A DNA stretch of 64,000 nucleotides from UMGS1696 sp964621755 (GCA_964621755.1 CAZUPI010000001.1:34898-98897), one strand, 5' to 3'. Positions 43,279-52,275 are shown, numbered from the stretch's first letter. Notes: generated by a model from the letters alone, not told the origin. A program made the numbers and translations.

Positions 43279-43294
43279 TGTTTCACGTGAAACA
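43279..43294. promoter_or_regulatory. parS site 2
   Basis: A second perfect TGTTTCACGTGAAACA, within the parA leader region. Confidence 0.96.
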
Positions 43295-43377
43295 TTTTCA
43301 ATACAGGTTGACAATCCGTGTAAAATTTTATATAATTACAGTAATGAATTTATAGAAGGGATTTCATCTCTGGAATT

Positions 43378-44160
43378 ATGCCCGAACCATACGTTATTTC
43401 CTTCGCGAACCAAAAAGGCGGAGTCGGCAAAACGACCTCCTGCGTCAATATCGCAAGCTGCGCCGCCGCTATGGGTCAGCGCGTCCTGCTCATCGACGAG
43501 GACCCACAGGGGAATTCTACAAGCGGAGTGGGAATCACGAAAAAAAATATCCGCAAAACGGTGTACGACGCGCTCATCGACGACGCATCCCCCGATGACT
43601 GCATTATCAAGACCAAGTTTGCCAATCTGTCGCTGCTGCCGTCGACCATCAGCCTTGCCGGAGCGGAATTTGAGCTGTTTGACGTCGAAAATCGTGAAGC
43701 TCAGCTCAAGAAGTTTGTTGGAAAGCTGGGCGAAGCGTATGACCTTATCATGATAGACTGTCCGCCGTCCCTTTCGATGCTCACAATCAACGCGCTGACG
43801 GCGTCGGACGGGGTCATTATCCCCATGCAGTGCGAATACTACGCCCTTGAGGGGCTGACGCAGCTCATGCTGACCATTCGGAAGGTCAAGGAGCTCTACA
43901 ACCACAGCCTGTCGATTCTCGGAATCCTCGTGACAATGTACAACGGAAGACTGAATCTGTCCATGCAGGTTCTTGATGAAATCAAGAAATACTACGCGGA
44001 CAAGCTGTTTTCGACGACCATTCCGCGCGCGGTGAAGCTATCCGAAGCGCCGGGCTTTGGTACGCCAATCAACTATCACGACAAGTACTCGAAGGCATGT
44101 CAGTCGTACGCCTCCGCCACGGAAGAAGTGCTGGCGCGCATTGGGATACCGGTAAGCTGA
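43378..44160 (+). CDS. parA: Chromosome partitioning ATPase ParA (Soj)
   Basis: A 260-residue deviant Walker ATPase. The P-loop KGGVGKTTS (about residues 13-21), DEDPQGN and DCPPSLSMLT are present. ParA works with ParB on parS to move or organise origins and regulates DnaA in related species. A 120-base leader separates the promoter from the ATG. parB follows after 80 bases. Confidence 0.95.
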   Translation: MPEPYVISFANQKGGVGKTTSCVNIASCAAAMGQRVLLIDEDPQGNSTSGVGITKKNIRKTVYDALIDDASPDDCIIKTKFANLSLLPSTISLAGAEFELFDVENREAQLKKFVGKLGEAYDLIMIDCPPSLSMLTINALTASDGVIIPMQCEYYALEGLTQLMLTIRKVKELYNHSLSILGILVTMYNGRLNLSMQVLDEIKKYYADKLFSTTIPRAVKLSEAPGFGTPINYHDKYSKACQSYASATEEVLARIGIPVS

Positions 44161-44240
44161 ATCTTGCACGAGAAACTGCAGGATTCACGCATAATTTCAT
44201 AAAGTGAAAGATAAAATTTAATTACTGGAGTTATATAATA

Positions 44241-45143
44241 ATGGCTAAGGCTAAGAATAAAGGACTTGGGCGGGGACTGGACGCGATTTTCATCGACAAT
44301 GCCGTGGAGGATGACGGCGAGGCAAAAAACAGCGTGCTCTCCGTTTCCATTTCACAGATTGACCCGAAAATCGACCAACCCAGACGGTCGTTCGACGCGG
44401 ACTCCCTCGCCGGACTCGCCGATTCCATTTCGGCAAATGGCGTTCTCCAGCCGATTCTCGTGCGCAGGGTCGACGACAGATATGAAATTATCGCAGGCGA
44501 GCGGCGGTTCAGGGCCTCCAAACTGGCGGGACTTCTCGAAATTCCCGTAATCGTGCTTGAAGCTGACGACCTCGCAGCGGCAAAATATGCGCTCATCGAG
44601 AACCTCCAGCGCGAGGACCTCAATCCGTATGAGGAAGCGCGCGCGTACAGCATGCTCATGAAAGAGTACAACCTGAGCCAGGAGGATATCTCGATTCAAA
44701 TCGGCAAATCGAGAAGCGCAATTGCCAACTCGCTCCGCCTGCTCGACCTGCCGGACGAAATCGTGCGGATGCTGGTCGAAGGATTGCTCACCGCCGGGCA
44801 CGGACGCGCCCTTCTCGGACTGCGCGACAAATCACAAATGATACCGTTGGCGGAGAAATGCGTGAACCGGAACCTGTCGGTACGAGACATTGAAGCGGCG
44901 GTCAAGGCGGCAAACCGCGCGTACAGCCAGAGCCTTGAAGAATCAGACGCTGAATCCGACAGCGAGGTCAAGGTCGACTACATCCGCTCTCTCGAGACCC
45001 GCTTTACCAATTTCACAGGGCGCAGATGCAAAATCAGCGCAACGAAAAACAAAAAGACCTTCCAGCTCGAGTACCGCGACAACGAGGATTTGGAGGACCT
45101 GTTAAAAAAACTCGCCGGAGCCGGAATATTTGAGGATTATTGA
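44241..45143 (+). CDS. parB: Chromosome partitioning protein ParB (Spo0J)
   Basis: A 300-residue protein. The N-terminal GLGRGLDAIF stretch activates ParA, GERRFRASK (about residues 86-94) forms the CTP pocket, ENLQREDLNPYEEA and the HTH near ISIQIGKSRSAIANSLRLL bind parS, and a C-terminal dimer domain follows. It slides along DNA as a CTP-dependent clamp. GGAG lies upstream of ATG. Confidence 0.96.
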   Translation: MAKAKNKGLGRGLDAIFIDNAVEDDGEAKNSVLSVSISQIDPKIDQPRRSFDADSLAGLADSISANGVLQPILVRRVDDRYEIIAGERRFRASKLAGLLEIPVIVLEADDLAAAKYALIENLQREDLNPYEEARAYSMLMKEYNLSQEDISIQIGKSRSAIANSLRLLDLPDEIVRMLVEGLLTAGHGRALLGLRDKSQMIPLAEKCVNRNLSVRDIEAAVKAANRAYSQSLEESDAESDSEVKVDYIRSLETRFTNFTGRRCKISATKNKKTFQLEYRDNEDLEDLLKKLAGAGIFEDY

Positions 45144-45205
45144 TTGGCGTCGGGAAAGAGCCGCAAAAACTCTGTACCGGCCACTATAAATCGGAGGAAG
45201 ATGCT

Positions 45206-45793
45206 ATGTCTGGAAAAATTTACTACTATACCAACTTCGACATTGACGTAAACAGCGGTTCGCTTGAGGTAATTTTATGGAGCGTGTACGCGGGGATTAT
45301 CATCGGCGTGCTGGCGGCAATCCTCTACCGTGTCTACACCGGCTCGTTCATCCGCGCGATGGTAGACGCCGGTGCGGTCGACGAGAGCCACGCGGTAACG
45401 CTCGACCAGCTGAAATTCCAAGGAAAGTGGTACATCAAGCGCCAACTGAAGCCGGGCGGCACGATGAACCGCATTCTGGAATGCACGAACGCGGACACAT
45501 TCCCGAAGAAGAAGTGCAGCGCACTGGGTCGATTCTGGCACGAAAAGTTCATGGGCACAGAGATTCCGACGGCGGTCCCATTCGACACCGCGAAATTCTA
45601 TCTGCCGGAAGAGCGCAGGGTTGCCGCTGAACTTCGCTTCACGGCGGAGAAGCATCCCATCCGCACCTTTCTCCTCGCGGCAGCGGTGCTGTTCGTGGTC
45701 ATCTACGCCGCAACCATCGCGCTTCCGGAGCTTTTGCAGATGCTCGACAACCTGATAACACAGCTGACCCCCACGAACACTAATATTTTATAA
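45206..45793 (+). CDS. Hypothetical two-pass membrane protein downstream of parB
   Basis: A 195-residue protein I do not recognise. One membrane segment near the N-terminus (ILWSVYAGIIIGVLAAILY, about residues 22-40) and one near the C-terminus (TFLLAAAVLFVVIYAATIAL, about 160-179) flank a soluble basic middle. ATG 45206 follows GGAGGA; the frame extends further upstream into parB. Likely cotranscribed with parAB. Role unknown. Confidence 0.75.
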   Translation: MSGKIYYYTNFDIDVNSGSLEVILWSVYAGIIIGVLAAILYRVYTGSFIRAMVDAGAVDESHAVTLDQLKFQGKWYIKRQLKPGGTMNRILECTNADTFPKKKCSALGRFWHEKFMGTEIPTAVPFDTAKFYLPEERRVAAELRFTAEKHPIRTFLLAAAVLFVVIYAATIALPELLQMLDNLITQLTPTNTNIL

Positions 45794-45868
45794 AAGTATA
45801 AAGTAAATTTCCCCGCCCCCGCAAGGCTTTCGCTCCAATAGTCGAAAAGTTTTTGCGGAAAAGGGGTA

Positions 45869-45904
45869 CGGGGGAGGAGATTTTTTCAAAAAGCTCCTCC
45901 CCCG
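45869..45904. terminator. Strong hairpin after the parB-linked membrane protein gene
   Basis: CGGGGGAGGAGATTTTTT pairs with AAAAAGCTCCTCCCCCG across a single C, after the AAAGTTTTTGCGG box. A large member of the dispersed hairpin family. Confidence 0.8.
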
Positions 45905-45944
45905 CAAAGCAAGCAAATAAATCAGAATATACATGGAGTAACCT

Positions 45945-46784
45945 ATGAACCAACAGATGAACAGGGGCAGGAGCGCGCCCAGGAAGAGGAAGAAAAAGAG
46001 GAGCTTTGCCGCGGTCATCATCACGATTATCATCATTGCCGCGCTGTGCGTTGCGGGGATTGTATTGGCGGTCTATGCGGCGGGGGTCCGGTACATTAAG
46101 GTAAACGTGACGGACGACCTGTACGTAAAGTTTCTCGGGCAGGTCGATGAAAACGGTCAGCCGTACAAGGGACGGCTCATCTACTCGAACGGGGTGGCGG
46201 CGGACGTGAACCTCGACCGTGAAGAAATCTCATACTCGAACGGAGACGTTTACACGGGCGGGCTTGACAACCTTCTCAAAAACGGGGAAGGGCAGATCAT
46301 CTACGCGAACGGCGACACGTACTCCGGCTCATTCGTAAACGACATCATCTCCGGCGAAGGGATATACACCTACGTTGGCGGCGACGTTTATGAAGGATCG
46401 TTTGAGAATGGGCTGAAATCCGGCTACGGCATATATACATTTGCGGATGGGTCGGTTTACGAAGGCTCGTTCAGGGACGACATGAAGAACGGAGCGGGCG
46501 AATATCACTACGCGTCAGGCGACGTATACATCGGCTCGTACACGGACGACATGAAGAACGGCTACGGCGTATACACATGGGCGAACGGCGACGTTTACGA
46601 AGGCGAATACGTCAACGACAGCCGGAGCGGGAACGGCATATACACGTGGGCAAGCGGCGAGCGTTACGAAGGTGAATTCAAGGACAATCTTCTTTCCGGA
46701 GCCGGCACTTACAGCTGGCCAAGCGGCCGCGTCTACGAGGGCTACTTTGAAAACGGCGTCATCGTCCGCGCTGAGACGGATTGA
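45945..46784 (+). CDS. MORN-repeat protein with N-terminal membrane anchor
   Basis: A 279-residue protein. A basic N-terminus (APRKRKKKR), one membrane segment (about residues 22-47) and then about nine MORN-like repeats of about 22 residues (YSNGDVYTGGL, YANGDTYSGSF, YVGGDVYEGSF, WANGDVYEGEY). By the positive-inside rule the repeats lie outside the cell. MORN repeats bind lipid or protein partners in other systems; the bacterial role is mostly unknown. A double terminator follows. Confidence 0.85.
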   Translation: MNQQMNRGRSAPRKRKKKRSFAAVIITIIIIAALCVAGIVLAVYAAGVRYIKVNVTDDLYVKFLGQVDENGQPYKGRLIYSNGVAADVNLDREEISYSNGDVYTGGLDNLLKNGEGQIIYANGDTYSGSFVNDIISGEGIYTYVGGDVYEGSFENGLKSGYGIYTFADGSVYEGSFRDDMKNGAGEYHYASGDVYIGSYTDDMKNGYGVYTWANGDVYEGEYVNDSRSGNGIYTWASGERYEGEFKDNLLSGAGTYSWPSGRVYEGYFENGVIVRAETD

Positions 46785-46799
46785 ATTAAATAAAAATTC

Positions 46800-46875
46800 G
46801 AGGAGGGCTTTGCGGGAAGCCCTCCTCAAGCTCCCCCGAAAACCTTTTTGGGCAAGGGGGAGATTTTTTATTTTT
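46800..46875 (+). terminator. Double terminator between the MORN and histidine kinase genes
   Basis: First stem GAGGAGGGCTT (46800-46810) with AAGCCCTCCTC (46817-46827). Second stem CTCCCCC (46831-46837) with GGGGGAG (46856-46862), then ATTTTTTATTTTT. It separates convergent genes. Confidence 0.85.
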
Positions 46876-46913
46876 ATATCCTGTGGAAAAGTACAAAATA
46901 ATCCAATGCTTTT

Positions 46914-48278
46914 TCATGCGGGGGATATGCAGGGCTCCGCTTTAGGGAGGGACACTGTCATTTTCGTGCCGATGCCCTCGCTGGAGATGGCAGCAATACT
47001 CCCTTTGTGTTCTTCCACGATCCACTTCGCTATCGATAACCCGAGACCGCTGCCGCTGTTGCTGTCCCCGCGCAGCTTCTGTCCACGGTAAAACCGGTCA
47101 AAAATCCGCGGAAGCTCGTCGTTCGGTATGCCAATTCCGCTGTCGCTGACTTCCATACATACGCTGCCATCCTTCTCGTATGTGCGGTACTTTATCGTCC
47201 CGTCGGCAGGCGTGTACTTCGCCGCATTGTCTGTCAGTATTCGTAAAACCTGCTTCATCATCGCCTGGTCCGCGCTTATCGTGAGCGCTTTCTCCTCCGG
47301 GTCCCGCTCAAAAAGATACTCGTGCGCCCCGTCAATCATCCGACTTTCATCTACGACCTCGGATAATAATTCATTCGTGTCGAGCGGAATTTTGTTTATC
47401 ACATGACGCTCCATGTCCCCTTTCGCAAGAAATAACAACTGGTCAATCAGCGTCTTCATGTGCTCCGATTCATTCTTTATCGCCGCTATTGATTCTTCCA
47501 TTACCTTCGGGTCGTCCTTTCCCCAGCGGTCCAGCATGTTCACATATCCCTGAATCACCGCAATCGGAGTCCGTAACTCGTGCGACGCGTCATCTACAAA
47601 ACGGATTTGCTTCCGCTTTGATTCCTCAAGCCGCTTCAGCATGTTGTTGACCGCCGCCTCAAGTCCGCCGAGCTCCGAATCGTGCACCACAACGCGCTTT
47701 CCACTGTCGTCAATTTCGTTTATTGCGTGCGCAAGAGACTGCACCTCCGCATTATCCGGCTTCGCCACAGGCCTCTGCTGCATCGAAGATATCCGCTCCA
47801 CAGACAACGCAATATCGTCAATCGGACGCAAATACCTCTTGATGAACCCCCGGCCGGTAAAATGCTCAATGATAAATAAAAGAATCTGAATGAGGAGAAG
47901 CACAAGCATCATGCCCGCCACCGACGACAGCACAACCGACGCATCCTCCGCGTATGTCACATCATCTACGACGAAACTGTACGCCGTCCCCGCAAAAATA
48001 ATCCCGTCGCGGTAGTCCACCTTCTGCGCAGTCTCAATCTTTCCGGACAGCTCCCCAATCAGCTGATTCAAATTGTCGTCCGCATACTCGTACCCGGTAA
48101 AGCGCCGCTCCGTCACGTTTGTAAGACGTCCGCCCCGCGTACTCTCGAGCGTCGCACACCACGTTGCGATTACCAGCGCGGCAATCACAATATCCACAAT
48201 GACCGCCGCAAAAAATTTCCGCCGCACAACCGCAGCATTTAGCCGTTTGGCAATAGACCCCGTTCGGGTGTTGTTCAT
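46914..48278 (-). CDS. Sensor histidine kinase
   Basis: A 454-residue membrane sensor with membrane segments at about residues 22-42 and 115-140, an extracellular domain of about 75 residues, HAMP, HisKA (phosphoacceptor H233 in DASHELRTPIAV) and HATPase (N351 in LTDNAAKYTP, then SDSGIGIPNDEL and GSGLGLSIAKW). It follows the response regulator by 57 bases. The sensed signal is unknown. Confidence 0.94.
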   Translation of the reverse strand: MNNTRTGSIAKRLNAAVVRRKFFAAVIVDIVIAALVIATWCATLESTRGGRLTNVTERRFTGYEYADDNLNQLIGELSGKIETAQKVDYRDGIIFAGTAYSFVVDDVTYAEDASVVLSSVAGMMLVLLLIQILLFIIEHFTGRGFIKRYLRPIDDIALSVERISSMQQRPVAKPDNAEVQSLAHAINEIDDSGKRVVVHDSELGGLEAAVNNMLKRLEESKRKQIRFVDDASHELRTPIAVIQGYVNMLDRWGKDDPKVMEESIAAIKNESEHMKTLIDQLLFLAKGDMERHVINKIPLDTNELLSEVVDESRMIDGAHEYLFERDPEEKALTISADQAMMKQVLRILTDNAAKYTPADGTIKYRTYEKDGSVCMEVSDSGIGIPNDELPRIFDRFYRGQKLRGDSNSGSGLGLSIAKWIVEEHKGSIAAISSEGIGTKMTVSLPKAEPCISPA

Positions 48279-48335
48279 AAATACCTCCCTAAACTTTCAT
48301 ACTGGGTTAAGGTCAGATTTCGTTTGGTTGACTTC

Positions 48336-49025
48336 TTATCCCTCAACCATATACCCTACGCCGCGAATGGTTTTGATGATGCTGTCGTCGGTTTTCTGGC
48401 GGATGTAGCGAACGTAGACATCGACGATGTTCGTTTCGCCATAGTAGTCGTAGCCCCATGCCGCAGCGAGGAGTTTTTCGCGTGACATTGCTGTGTTTTT
48501 GTTTTCGAGGAGCGTGCGCAGAAGGATGAATTCGCGGTTGGTGAAGTCGACGTGCCTGCCATTGTATGTCACGGTATGCGCTGAAACGTTCAGCTCGACG
48601 CCGGCAGCATGAAGAAGGTTCTCTTCCTGTTCGTGCGCATGACCGCTGGACTGCGCCTGACGGAGCGCCGCACGAATCCTTGCCAGAAGCTCCTCAATGG
48701 CGAAGGGCTTTGTCATGTAGTCGTTGGCGCCCATGTCCAGCCCCGTCACTTTGTCCGTTATCGCGTCCCGCGCCGTCAAAAGAATCACCGGAACGCCGAC
48801 AGCCGCCTTGTTCTCCGATTTGCGCAGTCTCCGCAATACTTCGATGCCTGACAATCCCGGCAGCATGATATCCAGAATCACAAGGTCATATTCGCCGGAC
48901 TCCGCCATTTCGAGTCCCACTCGCCCGTCTGTCGCTTTGTACGCGTCATAGCCCTCATGCTCCAGCTCAAGCTCCATAAAACGCGCGATTTTTTCTTCAT
49001 CTTCGATAATTAAAATTTTGCTCAT
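48336..49025 (-). CDS. OmpR-family response regulator
   Basis: A 229-residue regulator: receiver domain with phosphoacceptor D52 (LVILDIMLPG) and PVILLTARDAI, then a winged helix ending NIVDVYVRYIRQK and IRGVGYMVEG. Start at ATG 49025 (MSKILIIEDEE) rather than the upstream extension. It is the second gene of the DUF4342-regulator-kinase operon. Confidence 0.95.
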   Translation of the reverse strand: MSKILIIEDEEKIARFMELELEHEGYDAYKATDGRVGLEMAESGEYDLVILDIMLPGLSGIEVLRRLRKSENKAAVGVPVILLTARDAITDKVTGLDMGANDYMTKPFAIEELLARIRAALRQAQSSGHAHEQEENLLHAAGVELNVSAHTVTYNGRHVDFTNREFILLRTLLENKNTAMSREKLLAAAWGYDYYGETNIVDVYVRYIRQKTDDSIIKTIRGVGYMVEG

Positions 49026-49059
49026 GTCTTTTTGTCCAGATAGCTCCCTCAATTGTCGT

Positions 49060-49527
49060 TCAGTGGTCGGCGCCGTTGTCATCCGCGCTGCTTTTCTCCT
49101 CGAAGGAGTAGCGGCAATCCAGAATCAGACCGATGACAAGCGCTGCAAGCATGACCTTCCAAATGCAGAGACAGAGAATAATCGCAATAAGTATCTGCAC
49201 ACGCAAGATTTCCTTGCCGTTCCTCGTCACGACGAAATCGTTTTTCAAGCCGTCCAAAAGCAGCTTTTTGATTTTATCCCACGCCTTGCTCATCGCCGAT
49301 TGAAAATTGCTTTCCTTTTTGGACGCCGTCGCCGTCACGGTTTCGTAGGACTGATTGTCGTCCAACGATGTGGTGCTGGCTGTAAGAGGCGCAATTTTGC
49401 CCTCCCGTTCAAGCAATACGAGCGCCTCAAGCATATCCCATCCGCTGCGCTCGAGGGCATTCTTCGCGTCCGTATAAGAGATGTTTGCCTTCTCATGAAG
49501 TTTTTCGACCATTTCCATGTGTTCCAT
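49060..49527 (-). CDS. DUF4342/UBA-like domain membrane protein
   Basis: A 155-residue protein. A short UBA/NAC-like segment (KANISYTDAKNALERSGWDMLEALVLLE, given here in parts: ISYTDAKNAL, SGWDMLEALV) is followed by a linker and a DUF4342-like region (AWDKIKKLLLDG, FVVTRNGKEILRV) ending in hydrophobic segments. The real start is ATG 49527, with AGAGGAAGG eight bases upstream. It precedes the response regulator by 34 bases and probably forms one operon with the two-component system. Function unknown. Confidence 0.8.
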   Translation of the reverse strand: MEHMEMVEKLHEKANISYTDAKNALERSGWDMLEALVLLEREGKIAPLTASTTSLDDNQSYETVTATASKKESNFQSAMSKAWDKIKKLLLDGLKNDFVVTRNGKEILRVQILIAIILCLCIWKVMLAALVIGLILDCRYSFEEKSSADDNGADH

Positions 49528-49694
49528 ACTGTAAACCTTCCTCTGTTTTGATGACTCCATTATACACCATCTTTTCTTAAAGAGTAAGGTGTTTTTCATT
49601 AAAATGAGATTAAAATACTGGCGCTTTATGTATATGCACAAGGTTCTCAAAAAAATACGCCTTTTATATTTTCCAAAAAAAATTTTAAATTCCC

Positions 49695-49723
49695 TTGACA
49701 AAAAGGAAAAGGGGTGGTATAAT
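49695..49723 (+). promoter_or_regulatory. Promoter of tRNA-Ser
   Basis: Perfect TTGACA (49695-49700), 17-base spacer, perfect TATAAT (49718-49723), about 53 bases before the tRNA. Confidence 0.85.
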
Positions 49724-49776
49724 GTAAAAGCTGCATGAAGCGGCAAACTGAATAGTGTCCTGAGTAGACACAGCGT

Positions 49777-49866
49777 GCAAAGGTGGCTGAGCTGGTCTAA
49801 GGCGCACGACTGGAAATCGTGTGTTCGGCTTGTAACCGACCGTGGGTTCGAATCCCACCCTTTGCG
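49777..49866 (+). tRNA. tRNA-Ser (GGA)
   Basis: A 90-nt class II tRNA with a 7-bp acceptor stem (GCAAAGG/CCTTTGC), anticodon loop CTGGAAA giving anticodon GGA, a long variable arm and the GTTCGAATC T loop. The 3' CCA is not encoded; the cca gene in the window would add it. Stand-alone gene with its own promoter and terminator. Confidence 0.95.
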
Positions 49867-49867
49867 T

Positions 49868-49898
49868 AAAACCCAATCGATATTCGATTGGGTTTTTG
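49868..49898 (+). terminator. Terminator of tRNA-Ser
   Basis: AACCCAATCGA pairs with TCGATTGGGTT, followed by a T run. Confidence 0.9.
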
Positions 49899-49952
49899 CT
49901 TTCGATATTGTTTTTTAACATAACTTTTATTTTTCTATGGAGGTATAAATTT

Positions 49953-50076
49953 ATGAAAAAAATAATTTTCGCACAGGTACTCCACAACTAGCGGAACAAC
50001 CGAATTTTCGGGGCTTTACGATGAAAACGGTGATACCGTAACTGCGGAGATTGTCAGGCTTATGGTTTTTGAGTAG
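49953..50076 (+). pseudogene. Decayed small gene remnant
   Basis: After a perfect GGAGG site, a frame MKKIIFAQ stops after 12 codons, but a +1 shift opens a second stretch (STTSGTTEFSGLYDENG to LMVFE) with a stop at 50076. This looks like a broken gene with a living start signal. The parent family is not recognised. The rest of 49899-50233 holds no gene. Confidence 0.4.
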
Positions 50077-50233
50077 GGAACCTTTGGTTGTGGTGTTGCG
50101 ACTCACTATAGAAAGCAACTTGAAGTTGCCAGAAAAAAATAAAAAAGCAAGTATTATATGGTTGCGCTCAGTAACGACTTATGTTATACTAAAAATGTAA
50201 GCTTACATTATCAATTTGAAAGGATGTATAATT

Positions 50234-50766
50234 ATGAGTTTTGGAAAAAACCTTCAGCACTTGCGCCAACTTAACTGTTCTATGACACAGGAGGCAATTG
50301 CTGAAAAACTAAATGTAAGCCGTCAAACGGTTTCTAAATGGGAACTGGACGAGTGTAAGCCTGAAATAGAAAAAGCTATAGAAATTTGCAGTCTTTTTAA
50401 CTGTTCTCTTGATAATTTATTTAGGGAGGAACTAGGCTCTTACGATGATGCCTATTCTGATCTGCGAGTTGAAACTGTTCCGGCTTTTCGATATGTAAAG
50501 CATACAGTTATCAGTACCGACCCGGAGACGCTATCAACCATGTGTTTGGGTTAGCACGTGAAAACGGAATTGAAAACCCGCAGGTTATAGGCTGGGATTT
50601 TTCCTGTCTGTCGCAGGAGCAGATCAATGTTTATAATATGCACGGTTATACAGCCGCATGGATTCTGCCAAAAGATATTACTCCGAAAGATTTGGAGATA
50701 AATGAACAAAAGGAGCACAAATATGCTGCGATACACATTAAGTGCAGACTACAGAAATTGAGGTAG
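50234..50766 (+). pseudogene. Frameshifted XRE-family regulator
   Basis: The N-terminal part is a good XRE helix-turn-helix (MTQEAIAEKLNVSRQTVSKWE) followed by the NCSLDNLFRE segment. Near 50521-50530 a one-base shift breaks the frame: the first frame stops at 50554, while the neighbouring frame continues smoothly with DAINHVFGLARENG and on to 50766. A further shift near 50745 opens another acidic frame (TEIEVENTPDEE). AAAGGATG precedes ATG 50234. Probably inactive, though the DNA-binding part might still be made. The 227 bases after it show no gene. Confidence 0.75.
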
Positions 50767-50993
50767 AGAATACTCCCGATGAGGAAATGGGGGACGAGCC
50801 CGCGGACGAACCTCATCCTACGGGGATATCCCCCTTTTCTAAAACTCACACAGGCGCTCAGGTCGCTCCCCAGCGTTGCCCTATCCTCCTGTGTGGTAAA
50901 AGCACTTTTGATTATATCACACTTTTTATTTTTATGAAAGGATTGTGTAATTTTATCTTCTGCTGGGGGATGATTTAAATATACCAGATCAGT

Positions 50994-52184
50994 ATGCAAA
51001 AATTCGATATCACCTATTTTCACGGACCGTTCTCCGCGTACATCGACAAGCCGGAAGTAATCGCCGATATCGCCGCGTCCGGTATCACGCTCGTGCCGCT
51101 GAACAGCGATACCGCGACCAACAAGCGCGCCCTGCCGGTCCTAGCAAAATACGGTCTGCGCGCGGTCGTACAGGACTCGCGCGTATCCCGGATTTACTAC
51201 AATGACGACGGCGCCGGAGCAGACGCCTGCGTGCGTGAAGTCGTCGCAGATTACGCGGCGTTTGATAACATCATCGGCTGGGATATCGTAGACGAGCCGA
51301 CGGCTGCAAAATTTCCCATTCTTGCCGCCATCGTGGGTGCGTTCCGCCGCTACTCCCCCGACCGTGAGACGGTCATCAACCTGCTCCCGAATTACGCTAC
51401 CCCCGCGCAACTGGGCAATCCCGACTACATGTCCCACCTGGAAGCGTTCGTGAATATCGTCCGTCCGCACTTCATCAGCTACGACCACTACCACTTTCTC
51501 GGCCGCGAAAACCGCCGCGCTGCCACCTCCGATACTGTCAATGAGCGCGAGCGCCTGATTCGTCTGTCAGCCGAAACGACAGTAGACCGCGGCGGATTCT
51601 TCGAAAATATCGCAGATGTGCGCACAGTCTCCTTGAAATACGACATCGACGCCATGTTGATAGTGCTGCTCACCGAACACGGGCCGTACCGCAACCTGAC
51701 CCGCGGCGAGCTGTTCTGGGAAGTCAATATGTGCCTCGCATATGGCATGCGCCGGATTTCGTACTTCACCTACTGGGAGCCCTCCCATGACGACTTCTGG
51801 CAGTGGACAAACGCCATGTGCGATACAGAAGGGAACAAAATGCCGCACTACTACGATGTCCAGGCAATAAACGCTGTCATTCGCCCGGTAGGCGAGTACC
51901 TTTTCTCACGCAAATCCACGGCAGTCTTCCACATCGGTACCCCCGAACCCGGCGCCCAAAAATTCGAAAACTATGACGTCATTACCTCCATCGACGGCGA
52001 CTGCGGCGTCATCGGCTTCTTCGACGACGGCAGTTTCTACCTCGTCAACCGCGATTACCTCCGGGAACGCACCTTCAAAATCCACGCCTCCGCCCCCCTC
52101 GCCACGCTGCAAAACGGCGTTTTTGTAGGGCTCCCCGATACTACGATAACCCTTGGAGCAGGGGAAGGGATTTTGATAAAGTGA
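50994..52184 (+). CDS. Putative clan GH-A-like glycoside hydrolase
   Basis: A 396-residue protein with TIM-barrel features. IIGWDIVDEPTAAKF resembles the acid/base strand of clan GH-A enzymes (Glu in DEP), and MRRISYFTYWEPS resembles later barrel strands. The last 100 residues look like a beta domain (GVIGFFDDGSFYLVNRD). No signal peptide. The ribosome site is weak. I cannot place it in a defined GH family; GH42-like and DUF4434-like are possible. The next gene is an oxidoreductase. Confidence 0.65.
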   Translation: MQKFDITYFHGPFSAYIDKPEVIADIAASGITLVPLNSDTATNKRALPVLAKYGLRAVVQDSRVSRIYYNDDGAGADACVREVVADYAAFDNIIGWDIVDEPTAAKFPILAAIVGAFRRYSPDRETVINLLPNYATPAQLGNPDYMSHLEAFVNIVRPHFISYDHYHFLGRENRRAATSDTVNERERLIRLSAETTVDRGGFFENIADVRTVSLKYDIDAMLIVLLTEHGPYRNLTRGELFWEVNMCLAYGMRRISYFTYWEPSHDDFWQWTNAMCDTEGNKMPHYYDVQAINAVIRPVGEYLFSRKSTAVFHIGTPEPGAQKFENYDVITSIDGDCGVIGFFDDGSFYLVNRDYLRERTFKIHASAPLATLQNGVFVGLPDTTITLGAGEGILIK

Positions 52185-52253
52185 TAAAGTAAAAAAGAAC
52201 GTTGGCCCGTCCCCATCTATTTTTTATAGACCCGCACCCGATTCCCCCCTATC

Positions 52254-52275
52254 TTCAAAAAGGTTTGGAGGTCCA
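52254..52275 (+). repeat. Flanking box of the dispersed element
   Basis: TTCAAAAAGGTTTGGAGGTCC nearly repeats the sequence at 41186-41206. Here it has no perfect hairpin partner, so it may be a decayed copy. Confidence 0.6.

Noticed and set aside
46260..46780. MORN coding repeats as a DNA repeat array or CRISPR
   Set aside because: The periodicity is about 66-69 bases, in frame and diverged at third positions, so it reflects protein repeats.
49685..49987. Minus-strand 100-codon ORF across the tRNA gene (QRVGFEPT-like peptide)
   Set aside because: It is the antisense translation of tRNA-Ser, a well-known spurious ORF pattern.
49953..50076. Remnant read as a flavodoxin gene
   Set aside because: The N-terminal MKKI and a TSGTTE-like run are suggestive only; the rest does not fit the family and the frame is broken.
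50742..50978. 78-codon ORF (TEIEVENTPDEE...) as an independent gene
   Set aside because: Its beginning continues the frameshifted regulator and the rest reads through intergenic sequence; no ribosome site.
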